A stretch of 64,000 nt of DNA from Polaromonas sp. (GCA_028292745.1 JAQGLT010000054.1:54511-118510), one strand, 5' to 3'; shown: positions 25,850-35,278, counted from the stretch's first letter. A program made the numbers and translations. Notes: generated by a model not told the origin, from the sequence alone.

Positions 25850-27040
25850 ATGTCTTCCCCAGAACTCTATAACCTAAGCCCGGCCTTGCGCCTGATGCTC
25901 ATGGGCCTGGCGGTGGCGCTCGGGCCATTGGCTTGGATCTGGTCGCGCAACCAGAAGGCTCCCGTCGCTCAACGGCTGCGGCTGCTGACCTTGTTTACCC
26001 TCTTCCTTACCTTTGACCTGGTTCTATTTGGCGCCTTCACGCGGTTGACCGATTCAGGCCTAGGCTGCCCTGATTGGCCCGGCTGCTATGGCAGCGCCTC
26101 CCCGATGGGTGCCCAAGTGCATATCGAAGCGGCGCAAAACGCCATGCCCACTGGCCCCGTGACCCATTCCAAGGCCTGGATCGAAATGATTCATCGCTAC
26201 TTGGCCACAGGAGTAGGCGTGCTGATCCTGACGCTGGCGCTGGTGACCTGGAAAGCCTGGCGAGAGCAACAACGTGCGAGGCGCGAGGCCGTCATGCCTG
26301 GCGGTCACCTTCTGTCGCCCTGGTGGCCGGCAATTACCCTGTTATGGGTGTGCCTGCAGGGTGCTTTTGGCGCGCTCACGGTGACAATGAAGCTGTTTCC
26401 CGCGATCGTGACACTGCACCTGCTCGGTGGCTTGATGCTGTTGGCGCTGCTAAGGGCCCAGTCTGTGCGCTATGCGCAAGCGCATGAACAAATCACGCCA
26501 ATTGCCTTGAGCGCTGCAAGCAGGAACTTTTTGGTTGTCGGCTTTGCCTTGCTCTGGCTGCAGATTGCGCTGGGCGGCTGGGTGAGCACCAACTACGCAG
26601 TGCTGGCCTGCACCAGCTTCCCCGGTTGCCAAGGCTCATTCTGGCCTGCCATGGATTTCAGCCAGGGCTTTACCCTGTGGCGAGAACTGGGCACGGGGCA
26701 AGATGGCGGCTTCATCAGCTTTCAGGCGCTTACCGCGATTCACTATGTGCATCGCCTGGCCGCCTATGCGGTATTCGTGATGCTGATGGTGCTTGCGTTG
26801 CGCCTGCAGCGCATTCACGGTCTTCGTCAACAGGCGCGTTGGCTGGCTGCCTTAACGCTGTTGCAGGTGCTGACCGGGTTGAGTAACGTGGTGCTGGGTT
26901 GGCCGCTATTTGCTGCCGTAGCGCATACTGCCGGTGCTGCCGCATTGGTCGTGGTGATGACCGGAATCATTTTTTCAAGCCGCAAGGCTCCTCAATCGGC
27001 CCCTTTGTCCCAGTTGAATGCTTCGAGACTGTCTGCATGA
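25850..27040 (+). CDS. ctaA: Heme A synthase (COX15/CtaA)
   Basis: A 396-residue eight-helix enzyme that oxidises heme O to heme A. Diagnostic sequences are '[21 protein letters not shown]' near the N-terminus, '[15 protein letters not shown]', '[15 protein letters not shown]', '[23 protein letters not shown]' and '[13 protein letters not shown]', which provide paired heme-ligand histidines and a cysteine pair in each half. The stop overlaps the ctaB ATG as ATGA. Confidence 0.94.
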   Translation: MSSPELYNLSPALRLMLMGLAVALGPLAWIWSRNQKAPVAQRLRLLTLFTLFLTFDLVLFGAFTRLTDSGLGCPDWPGCYGSASPMGAQVHIEAAQNAMPTGPVTHSKAWIEMIHRYLATGVGVLILTLALVTWKAWREQQRARREAVMPGGHLLSPWWPAITLLWVCLQGAFGALTVTMKLFPAIVTLHLLGGLMLLALLRAQSVRYAQAHEQITPIALSAASRNFLVVGFALLWLQIALGGWVSTNYAVLACTSFPGCQGSFWPAMDFSQGFTLWRELGTGQDGGFISFQALTAIHYVHRLAAYAVFVMLMVLALRLQRIHGLRQQARWLAALTLLQVLTGLSNVVLGWPLFAAVAHTAGAAALVVVMTGIIFSSRKAPQSAPLSQLNASRLSA

Positions 27041-27954
27041 ATCCCAGTAATTCGCCGGCTGCGCCGGTGTCCGATGTTCACGTTCCATCCCGGATCGGTC
27101 AGTTTTACGCACTGACAAAACCGCGTGTGGTGCAACTCATCGTGTTTTGCGCGTTGATCGGCATGGTGCTGGCGGTTCCTGGCGTTCCGACCTGGGCCGC
27201 TGCCCAGCTCGCCTTGATTGCCTGTGCCGGCATTTGGCTGGTGGCAGGAGCGGCCGCGGCTTTCAACTGTGTGGTCGAGCAGCAGATTGACGCCAAGATG
27301 CGGCGCACCGCCTGGCGGCCTACGGCCAGGGGGCAGCTCAGCAACTCCCTGACGCTGGGATTCTCGGCGGTCCTCTGCGCCCTGGGCTCGTGGATTTTGT
27401 ATGTTTGGGTCAATCCCCTGACCATGTGGCTGACTTTTGCCACTTTTGTGGGCTATGCCGTGGTTTACACCGTGATACTTAAGCCGCTGACACCGCAAAA
27501 CATTGTGATTGGTGGCGCGTCAGGCGCCATGCCGCCCGTCCTGGGCTGGGCCGCCATGACGGGTTCTGTCGGCCCGGAAGCGCTCATCCTTTTTCTCATC
27601 ATTTTTCTATGGACACCGCCGCATTTCTGGGCCTTAGCCCTCTACCGGGTGGAAGATTATCGCAAGGCAGGGCTGCCAATGCTGCCAGTCACGCATGGCA
27701 ATGAATTTACCCGGCTGCAAGTGTTTCTGTACACGCTGGTTCTGTTCGCTGCCTGCCTGATGCCTTTCATCTTCAAGATGAGCGGCTGGCTGTACCTGAT
27801 CGCTGCGGTGGTGCTGAGCATTGGCTTTAGCGCTTATGCCTGGCGGCTGTGGCGAAATTATTCTGATGCCCTGGCACGCAAGACGTTTCGCTTTTCCCTC
27901 ATCCACCTCTCTGCCCTGTTCGCAGCCTTGCTGCTGGACCACTATCTCCTATGA
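27037..27954 (+). CDS. ctaB: Protoheme IX farnesyltransferase (heme O synthase)
   Basis: A 305-residue UbiA-type prenyltransferase that adds a farnesyl group to heme B, making heme O for CtaA. The two Asp-rich regions are the conserved '[23 protein letters not shown]' and '[19 protein letters not shown]'; '[12 protein letters not shown]' and '[18 protein letters not shown]' are also typical. The track ORF reads back into ctaA. The ATG at 27037 overlaps the ctaA stop, and the gene itself overlaps the SCO gene start, so ctaA-ctaB-SCO are translationally coupled. Confidence 0.95.
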   Translation: MNPSNSPAAPVSDVHVPSRIGQFYALTKPRVVQLIVFCALIGMVLAVPGVPTWAAAQLALIACAGIWLVAGAAAAFNCVVEQQIDAKMRRTAWRPTARGQLSNSLTLGFSAVLCALGSWILYVWVNPLTMWLTFATFVGYAVVYTVILKPLTPQNIVIGGASGAMPPVLGWAAMTGSVGPEALILFLIIFLWTPPHFWALALYRVEDYRKAGLPMLPVTHGNEFTRLQVFLYTLVLFAACLMPFIFKMSGWLYLIAAVVLSIGFSAYAWRLWRNYSDALARKTFRFSLIHLSALFAALLLDHYLL

Positions 27955-28583
27955 GCCTCAAATTTTCGACCCCGCCCGGGCGCAGGCAGGTTGCCAAAAC
28001 ACTGGCAAGCCTGGCGCTGCTGCCTGTGTTTTCTGGACTGGTGGCAGGTTGCTCCCCCGACAAGCCGCAGTTCAAGAGCATTGACCTGACCGGTGCCGAT
28101 TACGCCAAGGGGTTTTCGCTGTCCGACGCTCACGGGCAACAGCGGACCCTCAAGGATTTCGCTGGCAAGATCGTGGTGGTATTTTTCGGCTACACCCAGT
28201 GTCCGGACGTGTGCCCGACCTCGATGGCCGAGCTGGCGCAGGTCAAAAAGCTGCTTGGCCCTGACGCCGACAAGCTGCAAGCGGTTTTCATGACGGTTGA
28301 CCCTGAACGCGACACGCCAGAGGTGCTCGCGGCTTACATGACCAGCTTCGACCCGACGTTCGTGGCCTTGCGGCCCACGCCTGAGCAACTGGCGGAAGTT
28401 GCCAAGGAATTCAAAATTTACTATAAAAAAGTCGATGGCAAAACGCCAGGCAGCTACACCATGGACCATTCAGCTGGCAGCTATGTGTTCGATACCAGCG
28501 GGCGCATCCGGCTGTACAACCGCTACGGGGCAGGCGCCGAGGTGCTGGCTTCCGATATTCGCCTGCTTTTGAAAGCGGGTTGA
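27951..28583 (+). CDS. SCO1/SenC-type copper chaperone lipoprotein
   Basis: A 210-residue thioredoxin-fold protein that metallates the CuA site of CoxB. A lipoprotein signal ends in 'GLVAGC', so it is probably membrane-tethered. The copper motif '[10 protein letters not shown]' (CxxxC) and the '[22 protein letters not shown]' stretch are intact, and the distal His ligand is in '[12 protein letters not shown]'. Its start overlaps the ctaB stop. Last gene of the oxidase biogenesis block, convergent with rpoH. Confidence 0.93.
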   Translation: MSLKFSTPPGRRQVAKTLASLALLPVFSGLVAGCSPDKPQFKSIDLTGADYAKGFSLSDAHGQQRTLKDFAGKIVVVFFGYTQCPDVCPTSMAELAQVKKLLGPDADKLQAVFMTVDPERDTPEVLAAYMTSFDPTFVALRPTPEQLAEVAKEFKIYYKKVDGKTPGSYTMDHSAGSYVFDTSGRIRLYNRYGAGAEVLASDIRLLLKAG

Positions 28584-28650
28584 AAAAGCCCGCTACTGTT
28601 GAGGAGTAAGCTGGGTGGGAAGGCCGCAACGGTTTCCGGCATTTCAAGGA

Positions 28651-29619
28651 TCAGGCGTAAGCTGCCAGCACCTTCTTCATTTTCTTCATGGCAGCCACCT
28701 CGATCTGGCGAATCCGCTCAGCGCTGACCTTGTACTCAGCCGCCAGATCGTGCAGGGTCATGCCGCCTGAGCCGTCGTCGTTCACATTGAGCCAGCGCTC
28801 TTCCACAATGCGGCGGGCACGTGGGTCGAGTTCCTGCAGTGCCGTGCTCAAGCCGTCGGTGGTAAGGCCATCGCGCTCGCGGGATTCGATGAGGGCGGTA
28901 GGCTCCTGCATTGAATCGGCCAGGTAGGCGATCGGGCCGAAAGCCTCTTCGCCATCGTCATTCGGCGAGGGGTCGAGCAGAACATCGCCGCCAGCCATGC
29001 GCTGCTCCATTTCAATGACTTCCTCGCGCTTGACATTCAGCGTCTTGGCCATCGCGTCAATCTGGCCTTCGGTCAGCGTGTCGCGGTGGGTAGCCACGTC
29101 GGCGTCGTCCTTGTACCCCTGCTTCATCGATCGCAGGTTGAAAAACAGTTTGCGCTGGGCCTTGGTGGTCGCCACCTTCACCATGCGCCAGTTTTTCAGG
29201 ATGTATTCATGGATCTCCGCCTTGATCCAGTGCATCGCGTAGCTCACCAGGCGCACATTCTGTGCGGGGTCAAAGCGCTTGACCGCTTTCATCAGGCCGA
29301 TATTGCCTTCCTGGATCAGGTCGCCATGCGGAAGGCCATAGCCCAGGTATTTGCGCGAAATGGACACCACCAGGCGAAGATGGGACAGCACCAGCTTTCC
29401 AGCGGCATCAAGGTCATTGTTTTCCTTGAGCTTTTTGGAAAACTCCTGCTCCTGTTCGAGCGTGAGCATCGGCAGCCGATTCACCGCCGAAATATACGCG
29501 TCCAGATTGCCCAGCGGAGGCACCATCGACCACGGATTGACAGCAGCCACGGCATTGCTGTTTGCAGCGGGAGCAGCACCGACAGACATCATGGGCTTGG
29601 GTGAAAGGGCATAAGACAT
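28651..29619 (-). CDS. rpoH: RNA polymerase sigma-32 factor
   Basis: A 322-residue heat-shock sigma factor. Region 2 is seen in 'LVLSHLRLVVSISRKYLGYGLPHGDLIQEGNIGLMKAVKRFDP' and 'YAMHWIKAEIHEYILKNWR', and the RpoH-specific RpoH box in 'TTKAQRKLFFNLRSMKQ'. Region 4 ('LHDLAAEYKVSAERIRQIEVAAMKKMKK') ends the protein. The ATG at 29619 is preceded by AAAAGGAG; the track's further 11 residues are dropped. A CIRCE-like operator lies 37-63 nt upstream of the start codon, pointing to HrcA control. Confidence 0.96.
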   Translation of the reverse strand: MSYALSPKPMMSVGAAPAANSNAVAAVNPWSMVPPLGNLDAYISAVNRLPMLTLEQEQEFSKKLKENNDLDAAGKLVLSHLRLVVSISRKYLGYGLPHGDLIQEGNIGLMKAVKRFDPAQNVRLVSYAMHWIKAEIHEYILKNWRMVKVATTKAQRKLFFNLRSMKQGYKDDADVATHRDTLTEGQIDAMAKTLNVKREEVIEMEQRMAGGDVLLDPSPNDDGEEAFGPIAYLADSMQEPTALIESRERDGLTTDGLSTALQELDPRARRIVEERWLNVNDDGSGGMTLHDLAAEYKVSAERIRQIEVAAMKKMKKVLAAYA

Positions 29620-29655
29620 GGCAAAACTCCTTTTCCTTTTCTCTGAAGCCAAATA

Positions 29656-29682
29656 TTAGCACTCAGTCAGTGCGAGTGCCAG
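29656..29682 (-). promoter_or_regulatory. CIRCE-like HrcA operator upstream of rpoH
   Basis: On the plus strand, TTAGCACTC-N9-GAGTGCCAG. One arm is a perfect match to the CIRCE consensus TTAGCACTC-N9-GAGTGCTAA and the other matches 7 of 9 positions; spacing is exact. HrcA itself is encoded at 50137-51150. Confidence 0.82.
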
Positions 29683-30083
29683 ACAGTAGATCCAATGGAC
29701 TAAATAGCGTAAGGCTAAATGTATTTGGCTGTCACGATCGATTAGGACAGTTCAATGAACGCTTGGTTCAGACGTTTGCGTTACCGGCTTGTAAAGCCAG
29801 CAAAAATAAGAAATTTTCGCAGTTCAGTCTGACATTGATTTGGCGATATATTTTCTACACTACTGTTTTAATAGCTGAACGCGCTTATGTGTATTGCGCT
29901 AGAGCCTTGTTTGATGCTTAAAACTTGCGGTTGACTTGGTGTTGCGGCTAGCGCAAGACACGGCGGCGGCAAGGAGGCATGCAGTTTGAAGCCCGGCCAT
30001 GAACCAGGCCCCGCCCCAACCCTGTTTCCCGTCAAGCGGTTGAAGCGTTGGCGTTACCTTGCGCGCCTGGGGCTTGGCCGCAA
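29683..30083. other. Intergenic region upstream of rpoH (about 400 nt)
   Basis: An AT-rich stretch that should hold the rpoH promoter(s). No convincing gene was found. It contains a full-length dispersed repeat (29859-29923) and then a GC-rich segment running into the 3' end of the next small minus-strand gene. Confidence 0.5.
29859..29923 (+). repeat. Dispersed ~65-bp repeat, copy 8, upstream of rpoH
   Basis: Core ACTACTGTTTTAATAGC; tail ATTGCGCTAGAGCCTTGTTT then GATGCTTAAAA. One of the best preserved copies. Confidence 0.85.
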
Positions 30084-30386
30084 TCAAAAATGCCGCGTGG
30101 GCTCAGGAATTTCACGTACTTCCACATCCACCACCTGGCCGGAGGCTGCTTTCGGCGCGCCCTGAGCGGGCCGGCGGTTTGGCCACAAGCCGGGCGCGGG
30201 AGATTGCCGGAACCGCCCAAACGCCACGGCCGCCGGGGATGGGCGACCCGTGATCATCGATTTGAGCAGGCTCAGGGAAAAGAGAATGACCGTCATCAAG
30301 ATCAAACCCACCGCGATCACAGCGGCCGACAGACCTAACACCAGTTTCAAGATAAACCGAAAGATTCGGCTGACAGAAGGAAGCAC
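30084..30386 (-). CDS. Small conserved membrane protein next to ftsY
   Basis: A 100-residue protein with one long N-terminal hydrophobic segment ('FILKLVLGLSAAVIAVGLILMTVILFSLSLLKSMI'), possibly a helical hairpin, and a basic Pro-rich tail ending with 'GQVVDVEVREIPEPTRHF'. It begins with GTG preceded by AAAGGA at good spacing. I do not recognise a named family. The pattern (membrane anchor, 'VDVEVREI' end) looks like a lineage-specific conserved small protein. It lies 74 nt downstream of ftsY on the same strand. Confidence 0.65.
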   Translation of the reverse strand: MLPSVSRIFRFILKLVLGLSAAVIAVGLILMTVILFSLSLLKSMITGRPSPAAVAFGRFRQSPAPGLWPNRRPAQGAPKAASGQVVDVEVREIPEPTRHF

Positions 30387-30460
30387 GTCGGTAATCCTTT
30401 AAACCATGCAGATGGTGTCGATCGGCCTCTTTTCAACCGGTTGGCGCTGGCGGTCATGGC

Positions 30461-31696
30461 TCAGCCGAGCAAGGCCTGGGCAAACTCCCGGGCATTGAAG
30501 GTTTCGAGGTCTTCCAGTTTTTCGCCCACACCGATGAAATACACCGCGACTGGCCGCAGCCCGGGCGATGCCTTGGCCCGTTCGCGTGCCCACAGCGCAA
30601 TGGCTGCCAGCACGCCGCCCTTGGCTGTGCCGTCGAGCTTGGTCACGATCAGGCCGGTCAGCTGCAGCGTGTCGTCGAACGCCTTGACCTGGGCCAGCGC
30701 ATTCTGACCGGTGTTGCCGTCGATCACCAGCAGCACTTCGTGCGGCGCGGTGGCGTCGGCCTTCTGCACCACGCGCTTGATCTTGCGCAGCTCTTCCATC
30801 AGGTGCAACTGCGTCGGCAGGCGCCCTGCGGTATCGACCAGCACCACGTCCCGGCCGCGTGCCTTGCCGGCGGTGACCGCATCGAAGCTGACGGCTGCCG
30901 GGTCACCGTTTTCCTGGCTGACAATCTCGACCGTGTTGCGGTCGGCCCAGATGCTGAGCTGCTCGCGCGCGGCCGCCCGGAAGGTATCGGCCGCGGCCAG
31001 CAGCACCGATGCGCCCTCGTTGGCCAGATGGCGCGTGAGCTTGCCGATGGACGTGGTTTTCCCCGCGCCGTTGACACCGGTCACCATGATCACCGTGGGC
31101 AGGAATTCGCCGATCACCAGCGGCCGTTCCAGCGGCCTGAGCAGCACCGTGATCGACTCGATGAGCGCATTCCTGACCGCGACCGGGTGCGTCATGCCGC
31201 CTTCCTTGACCCGGCGCCTCACGTCGGCCAGCAGATGCTGGGTGGCGCTCACGCCGGTATCGGCCATCAGCAGGGCGGTTTCCAGGTCTTCGTAGAGCTG
31301 CTCGTCGATCCGGCTGCCGGTGAACACGGTGGAAATGCTGGAGCCGGTCTTGCGCAGGCCGTCCTGCAGTTTGCTGAACCAGCGCTGGCGCTCTGGTGCA
31401 ACCACCAGCGCCAGCGCTTGTGGAATGTCGATCGGCGTGACCAGGGCGCTGCCGATCATCGAGCCGCTCCTGCCAATGGCGGCCTTCACCGGCGCGGGAG
31501 TAGGCGTTGCCGCCGGTGAAGCCGCTGCCGCGCTGGGCGCGGAAACTGGTTCCGGCTTGACGACGGCCGGCGGCAGATCGGTCGCGCCGAAGGGGCCGGG
31601 GGCAGCGCCAGCGGCAGGTGCATCCGGCGGCGCTGGCGCATCGGCGGGCACGGTGGGCAGAGGCGCCCGTGATTTTTTTTTGAAGAAACTGAACAT
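30461..31696 (-). CDS. ftsY: Signal recognition particle receptor FtsY
   Basis: A 411-residue SRP GTPase that docks ribosome-nascent chain complexes at the membrane. A short basic start 'MFSFFKKKSRAP' and a roughly 60-residue Ala/Pro-rich acidic-poor linker replace the usual acidic A domain. N domain then G domain follow: G1 'GVNGAGKTTSIGKL', 'AADTFRAAAREQL', G3 'DTAGRLPT', G4 'TKLDGTAKGG' and 'YFIGVGEKLEDLETF'. All catalytic motifs are intact. It is divergent from the M16 peptidase gene, 28 nt away. Confidence 0.96.
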   Translation of the reverse strand: MFSFFKKKSRAPLPTVPADAPAPPDAPAAGAAPGPFGATDLPPAVVKPEPVSAPSAAAASPAATPTPAPVKAAIGRSGSMIGSALVTPIDIPQALALVVAPERQRWFSKLQDGLRKTGSSISTVFTGSRIDEQLYEDLETALLMADTGVSATQHLLADVRRRVKEGGMTHPVAVRNALIESITVLLRPLERPLVIGEFLPTVIMVTGVNGAGKTTSIGKLTRHLANEGASVLLAAADTFRAAAREQLSIWADRNTVEIVSQENGDPAAVSFDAVTAGKARGRDVVLVDTAGRLPTQLHLMEELRKIKRVVQKADATAPHEVLLVIDGNTGQNALAQVKAFDDTLQLTGLIVTKLDGTAKGGVLAAIALWARERAKASPGLRPVAVYFIGVGEKLEDLETFNAREFAQALLG

Positions 31697-31724
31697 TGAT
31701 TAGTCTTGTAGAGTCCACTATTCT

Positions 31725-33221
31725 ATGAAACACCCCAAGCAAAGCTTTATCAGGCCTGGCCTATTCCTTTCTGCGCGCGTGGCGGGCCGTTGTTCTGCCG
31801 TATTGACCGCCTGCCTGCTGGCCCTGGGCACCAGCCAGCAGGCCCTGGCCCAGGCACCCGCCCAGGTCGAGCAGTTTATGCTCGGCAACGGGCTGACGGT
31901 CATCGTCAAGCCCGACCACCGTGCGCCGACCGTGGCCCACATGCTGTGGGTGCGGGTGGGTTCCATGGATGAGGTCGACGGCACCTCGGGGGTGGCCCAT
32001 GTGGTGGAGCACATGATGTTCAAGGGCACGCCGACCGTGAAGGCGGGCGAATTCTCCAGGCGGGTGGCCGCGCTGGGCGGGCAGGAAAATGCCTTCACCA
32101 GCCGCGACAACACCGGCTACTACCAGCAGATTCCGGCCAGCCGGCTCGAAGAGGTCATGCGGCTCGAAGCAGACCGTTTTGCCAACAGCCAGTGGCTGGA
32201 CGAGGAGTTCAAGCGCGAGATCGAGGTGGTCAAGGAGGAAAGGCGGATGCGCACCGAGGAGTCGCCCCGCGCCATGCTGTATGAGCAGGCCAGTGCCGTG
32301 ACCTTCCTGGCATCGCCGTACCGGCGCCCGATCGTGGGCTGGATGAGCGACCTGGAGGCAATGACGCCGGGCGATGTGCGCAGCTTCTACCAGCGCTGGT
32401 ATGTGCCGGCCAATGCCGCGCTGGTGGTGGCCGGCGATGTCGAGCCGGCCCAGGTCAGAAAGCTGGCTGAAAAATACTATGGCCGGATGGCGGCGCGCCC
32501 GGTGCCCGAGCGCAAACCGCGCGCCGAGCCGGTGCAGGCCGGCGTGCGCCGCATCGACCTCAAGGCACCGGCCAGCCAGGCCTATGTGGGCCTGGCATTC
32601 AAGGTGCCCAAGGCGGAGGCCGCCGATATGGCGCCAAATCCCGACGTCCCTTCTTTGTCCGCCGCCGCCAGCCGCGAAGCCCTGGCATTGACGGTGCTCT
32701 CCGCCGTGCTCGACGGCTACAGCGGCGCCCGGCTGGAGCGCGCACTGGTGCAGGGCGAGGGCGGGGCGCGCGTGGCCGACAGCGCGGGCGCGTCGAACGG
32801 TCTTTTCGGCAGGGGCCCCCAGCTGTTCGTGCTCGACGGCGTTCCTGCCGCCGGCAAAACCGCCCAGCAGGTGGCCGATGCCCTGCGCCAGCAGGTCGCG
32901 CTGGTCGCCCGCGAGGGGGTGAGCGAGGCCGAACTCAACCGCGTGAAAACCCAGTGGGTCGCCAGCGAAACCTACAAGCTCGATTCGGTCTTCAGCCAGG
33001 CCCGGGAACTGGGCGCCAACTGGGTGCAGGGCCTGCCGCTGGATGCCAGTGCCCGCCTGATCGCCCAGTTGCGCACCATCAGCGCCAGCGAAGTCCAGGC
33101 CGTGGCCGCCAAGTATTTCGGCGACGACCAGCTGACCGTGTCCACCTTGCTGCCACAGCCGGTAGACCCGAACCGCAAGCCCCGCCCGCCGGCCAGCCCG
33201 CGCAACGGCGAACTGCACTGA
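31725..33221 (+). CDS. M16 family zinc metallopeptidase (catalytic member)
   Basis: A 498-residue secreted pitrilysin-type peptidase. The signal peptide ends near 'QQALAQ' (residue 43). The inverted zinc motif HxxEH is intact at residues 92-96 ('AHVVEHMMFKGT'), with the distal Glu in 'REIEVVKEERRMR'. M16 peptidases usually act as pairs, with one catalytic subunit and one contributing an R/Y motif; the next gene fits the second role. Substrate unknown, probably periplasmic peptides. Confidence 0.92.
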   Translation: MKHPKQSFIRPGLFLSARVAGRCSAVLTACLLALGTSQQALAQAPAQVEQFMLGNGLTVIVKPDHRAPTVAHMLWVRVGSMDEVDGTSGVAHVVEHMMFKGTPTVKAGEFSRRVAALGGQENAFTSRDNTGYYQQIPASRLEEVMRLEADRFANSQWLDEEFKREIEVVKEERRMRTEESPRAMLYEQASAVTFLASPYRRPIVGWMSDLEAMTPGDVRSFYQRWYVPANAALVVAGDVEPAQVRKLAEKYYGRMAARPVPERKPRAEPVQAGVRRIDLKAPASQAYVGLAFKVPKAEAADMAPNPDVPSLSAAASREALALTVLSAVLDGYSGARLERALVQGEGGARVADSAGASNGLFGRGPQLFVLDGVPAAGKTAQQVADALRQQVALVAREGVSEAELNRVKTQWVASETYKLDSVFSQARELGANWVQGLPLDASARLIAQLRTISASEVQAVAAKYFGDDQLTVSTLLPQPVDPNRKPRPPASPRNGELH

Positions 33222-33251
33222 ATCGCATTGTTGAACCAGATCACTCAAATT

Positions 33252-34607
33252 ATGATTTTTGCTACTAAAAAAATAGCTGCTCGCGCAGCAGTCATATGCG
33301 CTGCAGGTCTTTTTGTTCATGTATATGCGCTGGCGACGATTCCCGTCCAGCACTGGACGCAGGCCAGCGGCGCAAGGGTCTATCTGGTCGAGAGCCCGGC
33401 CGTTGCCATGCTGGACGTGCAACTGGACTTCGATGCCGGCAGCCGGCGCGACCCCCCGGCCCAGGCGGGGCTGGCGAGCATGACGGCGGACATGCTTGAA
33501 AAAGGTGTCGAGGCCAGAAACGGCGCGCCGGCCCTGGATGAAAACGCGCTGGGCGAAGCCTGGGCCGACCTGGGCGCGCAATTTGGCGCCAGCGTCTCCT
33601 CCGACCGCATGAGTTTTTCGCCGCGTTCGCTCACCGATCCCGGTTTGCTCGACAAGGCCGTGGCGCTGGCGGCGCGCCAAATTGCCGAGCCGTCCTTTCC
33701 CGATGCCGTCTGGCAGCGCGAACGCCAGCGGCTGCAGGCCGCGCTCAAGGAGTCGTACACCCGCCCAGGCAGCGTGGTTGGCCGGGCCTACGGGCAGGCG
33801 GTCTATGGCGCGCATCCTTACGGCTACGAAATGACCGAAGCCACGCTGGGCCGCATCAGCGTGGCGGACCTGAAGGATGCGCATGCCGCGGGCGTCGCGG
33901 CCTGCCGCGCTCGCATCAGCCTGGTGGGCGCCGTCACGCGGGCGCAGGCCGACGCCATTGCCGCGCGGCTGTTGGCGCGGCTTCCCCCGGTGCCCTGCGC
34001 CGCCCTGCCGGCGCTGCCGGCCGTGCCCGAGGTGCCCGCGCTGGCGCAGGCCCAGGAAAAAATCATCCCGTTCGACGCCGCCCAGGCGCATGTGCTGATC
34101 GGCCAGCCCGGCTTCAAACGCAGCGACCCCGACTACTTTCCCCTGATTGTGGGCAACTACATTCTGGGCGGCGGCGGTTTTGTCTCGCGCCTGACCCATG
34201 AGGTGCGCGAAAAGCGCGGCCTGACGTACGGCATTTCCAGTTCGTTCTCGCCCGGGTTGCATGCGGGCAGCTTTACCGTCGGGCTGCAGACCCGGCCCGA
34301 CCAGACCGTGCAGGCGGTCCAGCTTGTGCGCCAGGTGGTGAAAGACTTTGTCGCCAGCGGACCGACCGAGGCCGAACTGAAGGCGGCCAAGGACAACCTG
34401 ATTGGCGGCTTTGCGTTGCGCATCGACAGCAACCGCAAGCTTCTGGCGAATCTGGCCGGCATCGCCTGGAACGATCTGCCGCTCGACTACCTCGACACCT
34501 GGACGCAGCAGGTGGGGAAAGTCACGGTTGCCGACATCAGCGCAGCGTTTGCGCGCAAGCTGCAGCCCGACAGAATGGTCACTGTTATTCTCGGAGCCGC
34601 ACCATGA
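33252..34607 (+). CDS. M16 family protein, non-catalytic partner
   Basis: A 451-residue M16-fold protein without the HxxEH motif (the equivalent place reads 'GLASMTADMLEKG') but with the partner-type R/Y motif 'VREKRGLTYGISSSF'. It should form a heterodimer with the upstream catalytic subunit. The track starts at TTG 33228; the ATG at 33252 gives an ideal Sec signal of about 28 residues ending 'VYALA'. Residues 4-25 of that signal are encoded by a dispersed repeat. The gene starts 30 nt after its partner, and its stop overlaps rsmD. Confidence 0.88.
   Translation: MIFATKKIAARAAVICAAGLFVHVYALATIPVQHWTQASGARVYLVESPAVAMLDVQLDFDAGSRRDPPAQAGLASMTADMLEKGVEARNGAPALDENALGEAWADLGAQFGASVSSDRMSFSPRSLTDPGLLDKAVALAARQIAEPSFPDAVWQRERQRLQAALKESYTRPGSVVGRAYGQAVYGAHPYGYEMTEATLGRISVADLKDAHAAGVAACRARISLVGAVTRAQADAIAARLLARLPPVPCAALPALPAVPEVPALAQAQEKIIPFDAAQAHVLIGQPGFKRSDPDYFPLIVGNYILGGGGFVSRLTHEVREKRGLTYGISSSFSPGLHAGSFTVGLQTRPDQTVQAVQLVRQVVKDFVASGPTEAELKAAKDNLIGGFALRIDSNRKLLANLAGIAWNDLPLDYLDTWTQQVGKVTVADISAAFARKLQPDRMVTVILGAAP
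33261..33325 (+). repeat. Dispersed ~65-bp repeat, copy 9, encoding a signal peptide
   Basis: Core GCTACTAAAAAAATAGC beginning at codon 4 of the M16 partner gene, then CTGCTCGCGCAGC, ATATGCGCTGCAGG and a T-rich tail. It is in frame and supplies nearly the whole Sec signal. Confidence 0.78.
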
Positions 34608-35278
34608 AATACACACCCAAACCCATCACTGCAGAACCCGCTGCCAAGCCCTCGATCAAGGCCAATACCGTCAAGCCCAAGGGCACTGCGCATCTCAAGC
34701 CGCCGGGTGAAATCCGCATCATCGGCGGGCAGTACCGGCGCACCAAGCTCACGGTGCCCAACCATCCCGGTCTGCGTCCGACGCCTGACCGCGTGCGCGA
34801 GACCCTGTTCAACTGGCTGGGCCAGGACCTGACCGGCTGGCGCTGCGCCGACGTGTTTGCCGGCACCGGCGTGCTGGGGTTCGAGGCGGCCTCCCGGGGC
34901 GCCCGAGAGGTGCTGCTATGTGAGCAGGACGCGGGGCTGGTGACCCAGCTCAAGGCGGTGCAGGCTCGGCTCAAGGCCGAGGCGGTGCGCATCGAGCGCG
35001 GCGATGGCCTGAGCGCGCTCAAGCGCCTGGAGGCCGCCAGCATGCAGCTGGTGCTCATCGATCCGCCGTTTGATTCCGTCGTGTTCGAGCCGGCGCTGCG
35101 GGCTGCCGCGCAGGCGATCAGTCCGACCGGGCTGGTGTACCTGGAAGCGCCGCGGGCCTGGCAAGACGAGGAACTGCTGCCGCTGGGCCTCAGGATTCAC
35201 CGCAGCGCCAAGGCCGGCGCGGTGCATTTTCATCTGCTGGCCAAGCCCGAAACGCCGCCCGAGCCGCTGCCCGCCTGA
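34604..35278 (+). CDS. rsmD: 16S rRNA (guanine(966)-N2)-methyltransferase
   Basis: A 224-residue rRNA methyltransferase with 'IRIIGGQYRRTKL', the RNA-binding 'GLRPTPDRVRETLFNWL', SAM motif I 'DVFAGTGVLGFEAASRGA' and the catalytic 'LIDPPFDS' (DPPF). An N-terminal extension of about 35 residues rich in Lys/Pro precedes the domain. The ATG overlaps the M16 stop as ATGA. It is followed by coaD, the common rsmD-coaD pairing. Confidence 0.94.
   Translation: MKYTPKPITAEPAAKPSIKANTVKPKGTAHLKPPGEIRIIGGQYRRTKLTVPNHPGLRPTPDRVRETLFNWLGQDLTGWRCADVFAGTGVLGFEAASRGAREVLLCEQDAGLVTQLKAVQARLKAEAVRIERGDGLSALKRLEAASMQLVLIDPPFDSVVFEPALRAAAQAISPTGLVYLEAPRAWQDEELLPLGLRIHRSAKAGAVHFHLLAKPETPPEPLPA

Noticed and set aside
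28424-28437. ACTATAAAAAAGTC in the SCO gene as a possible repeat core
   Set aside because: The core length is wrong and no tail is present; it lies in a segment conserved among SCO proteins.
31761-34616. 951-aa minus ORF opposite the two M16 genes
   Set aside because: Shadow ORF produced by GC-rich third positions. It has no recognisable domains and spans two genes with intact catalytic motifs on the other strand.
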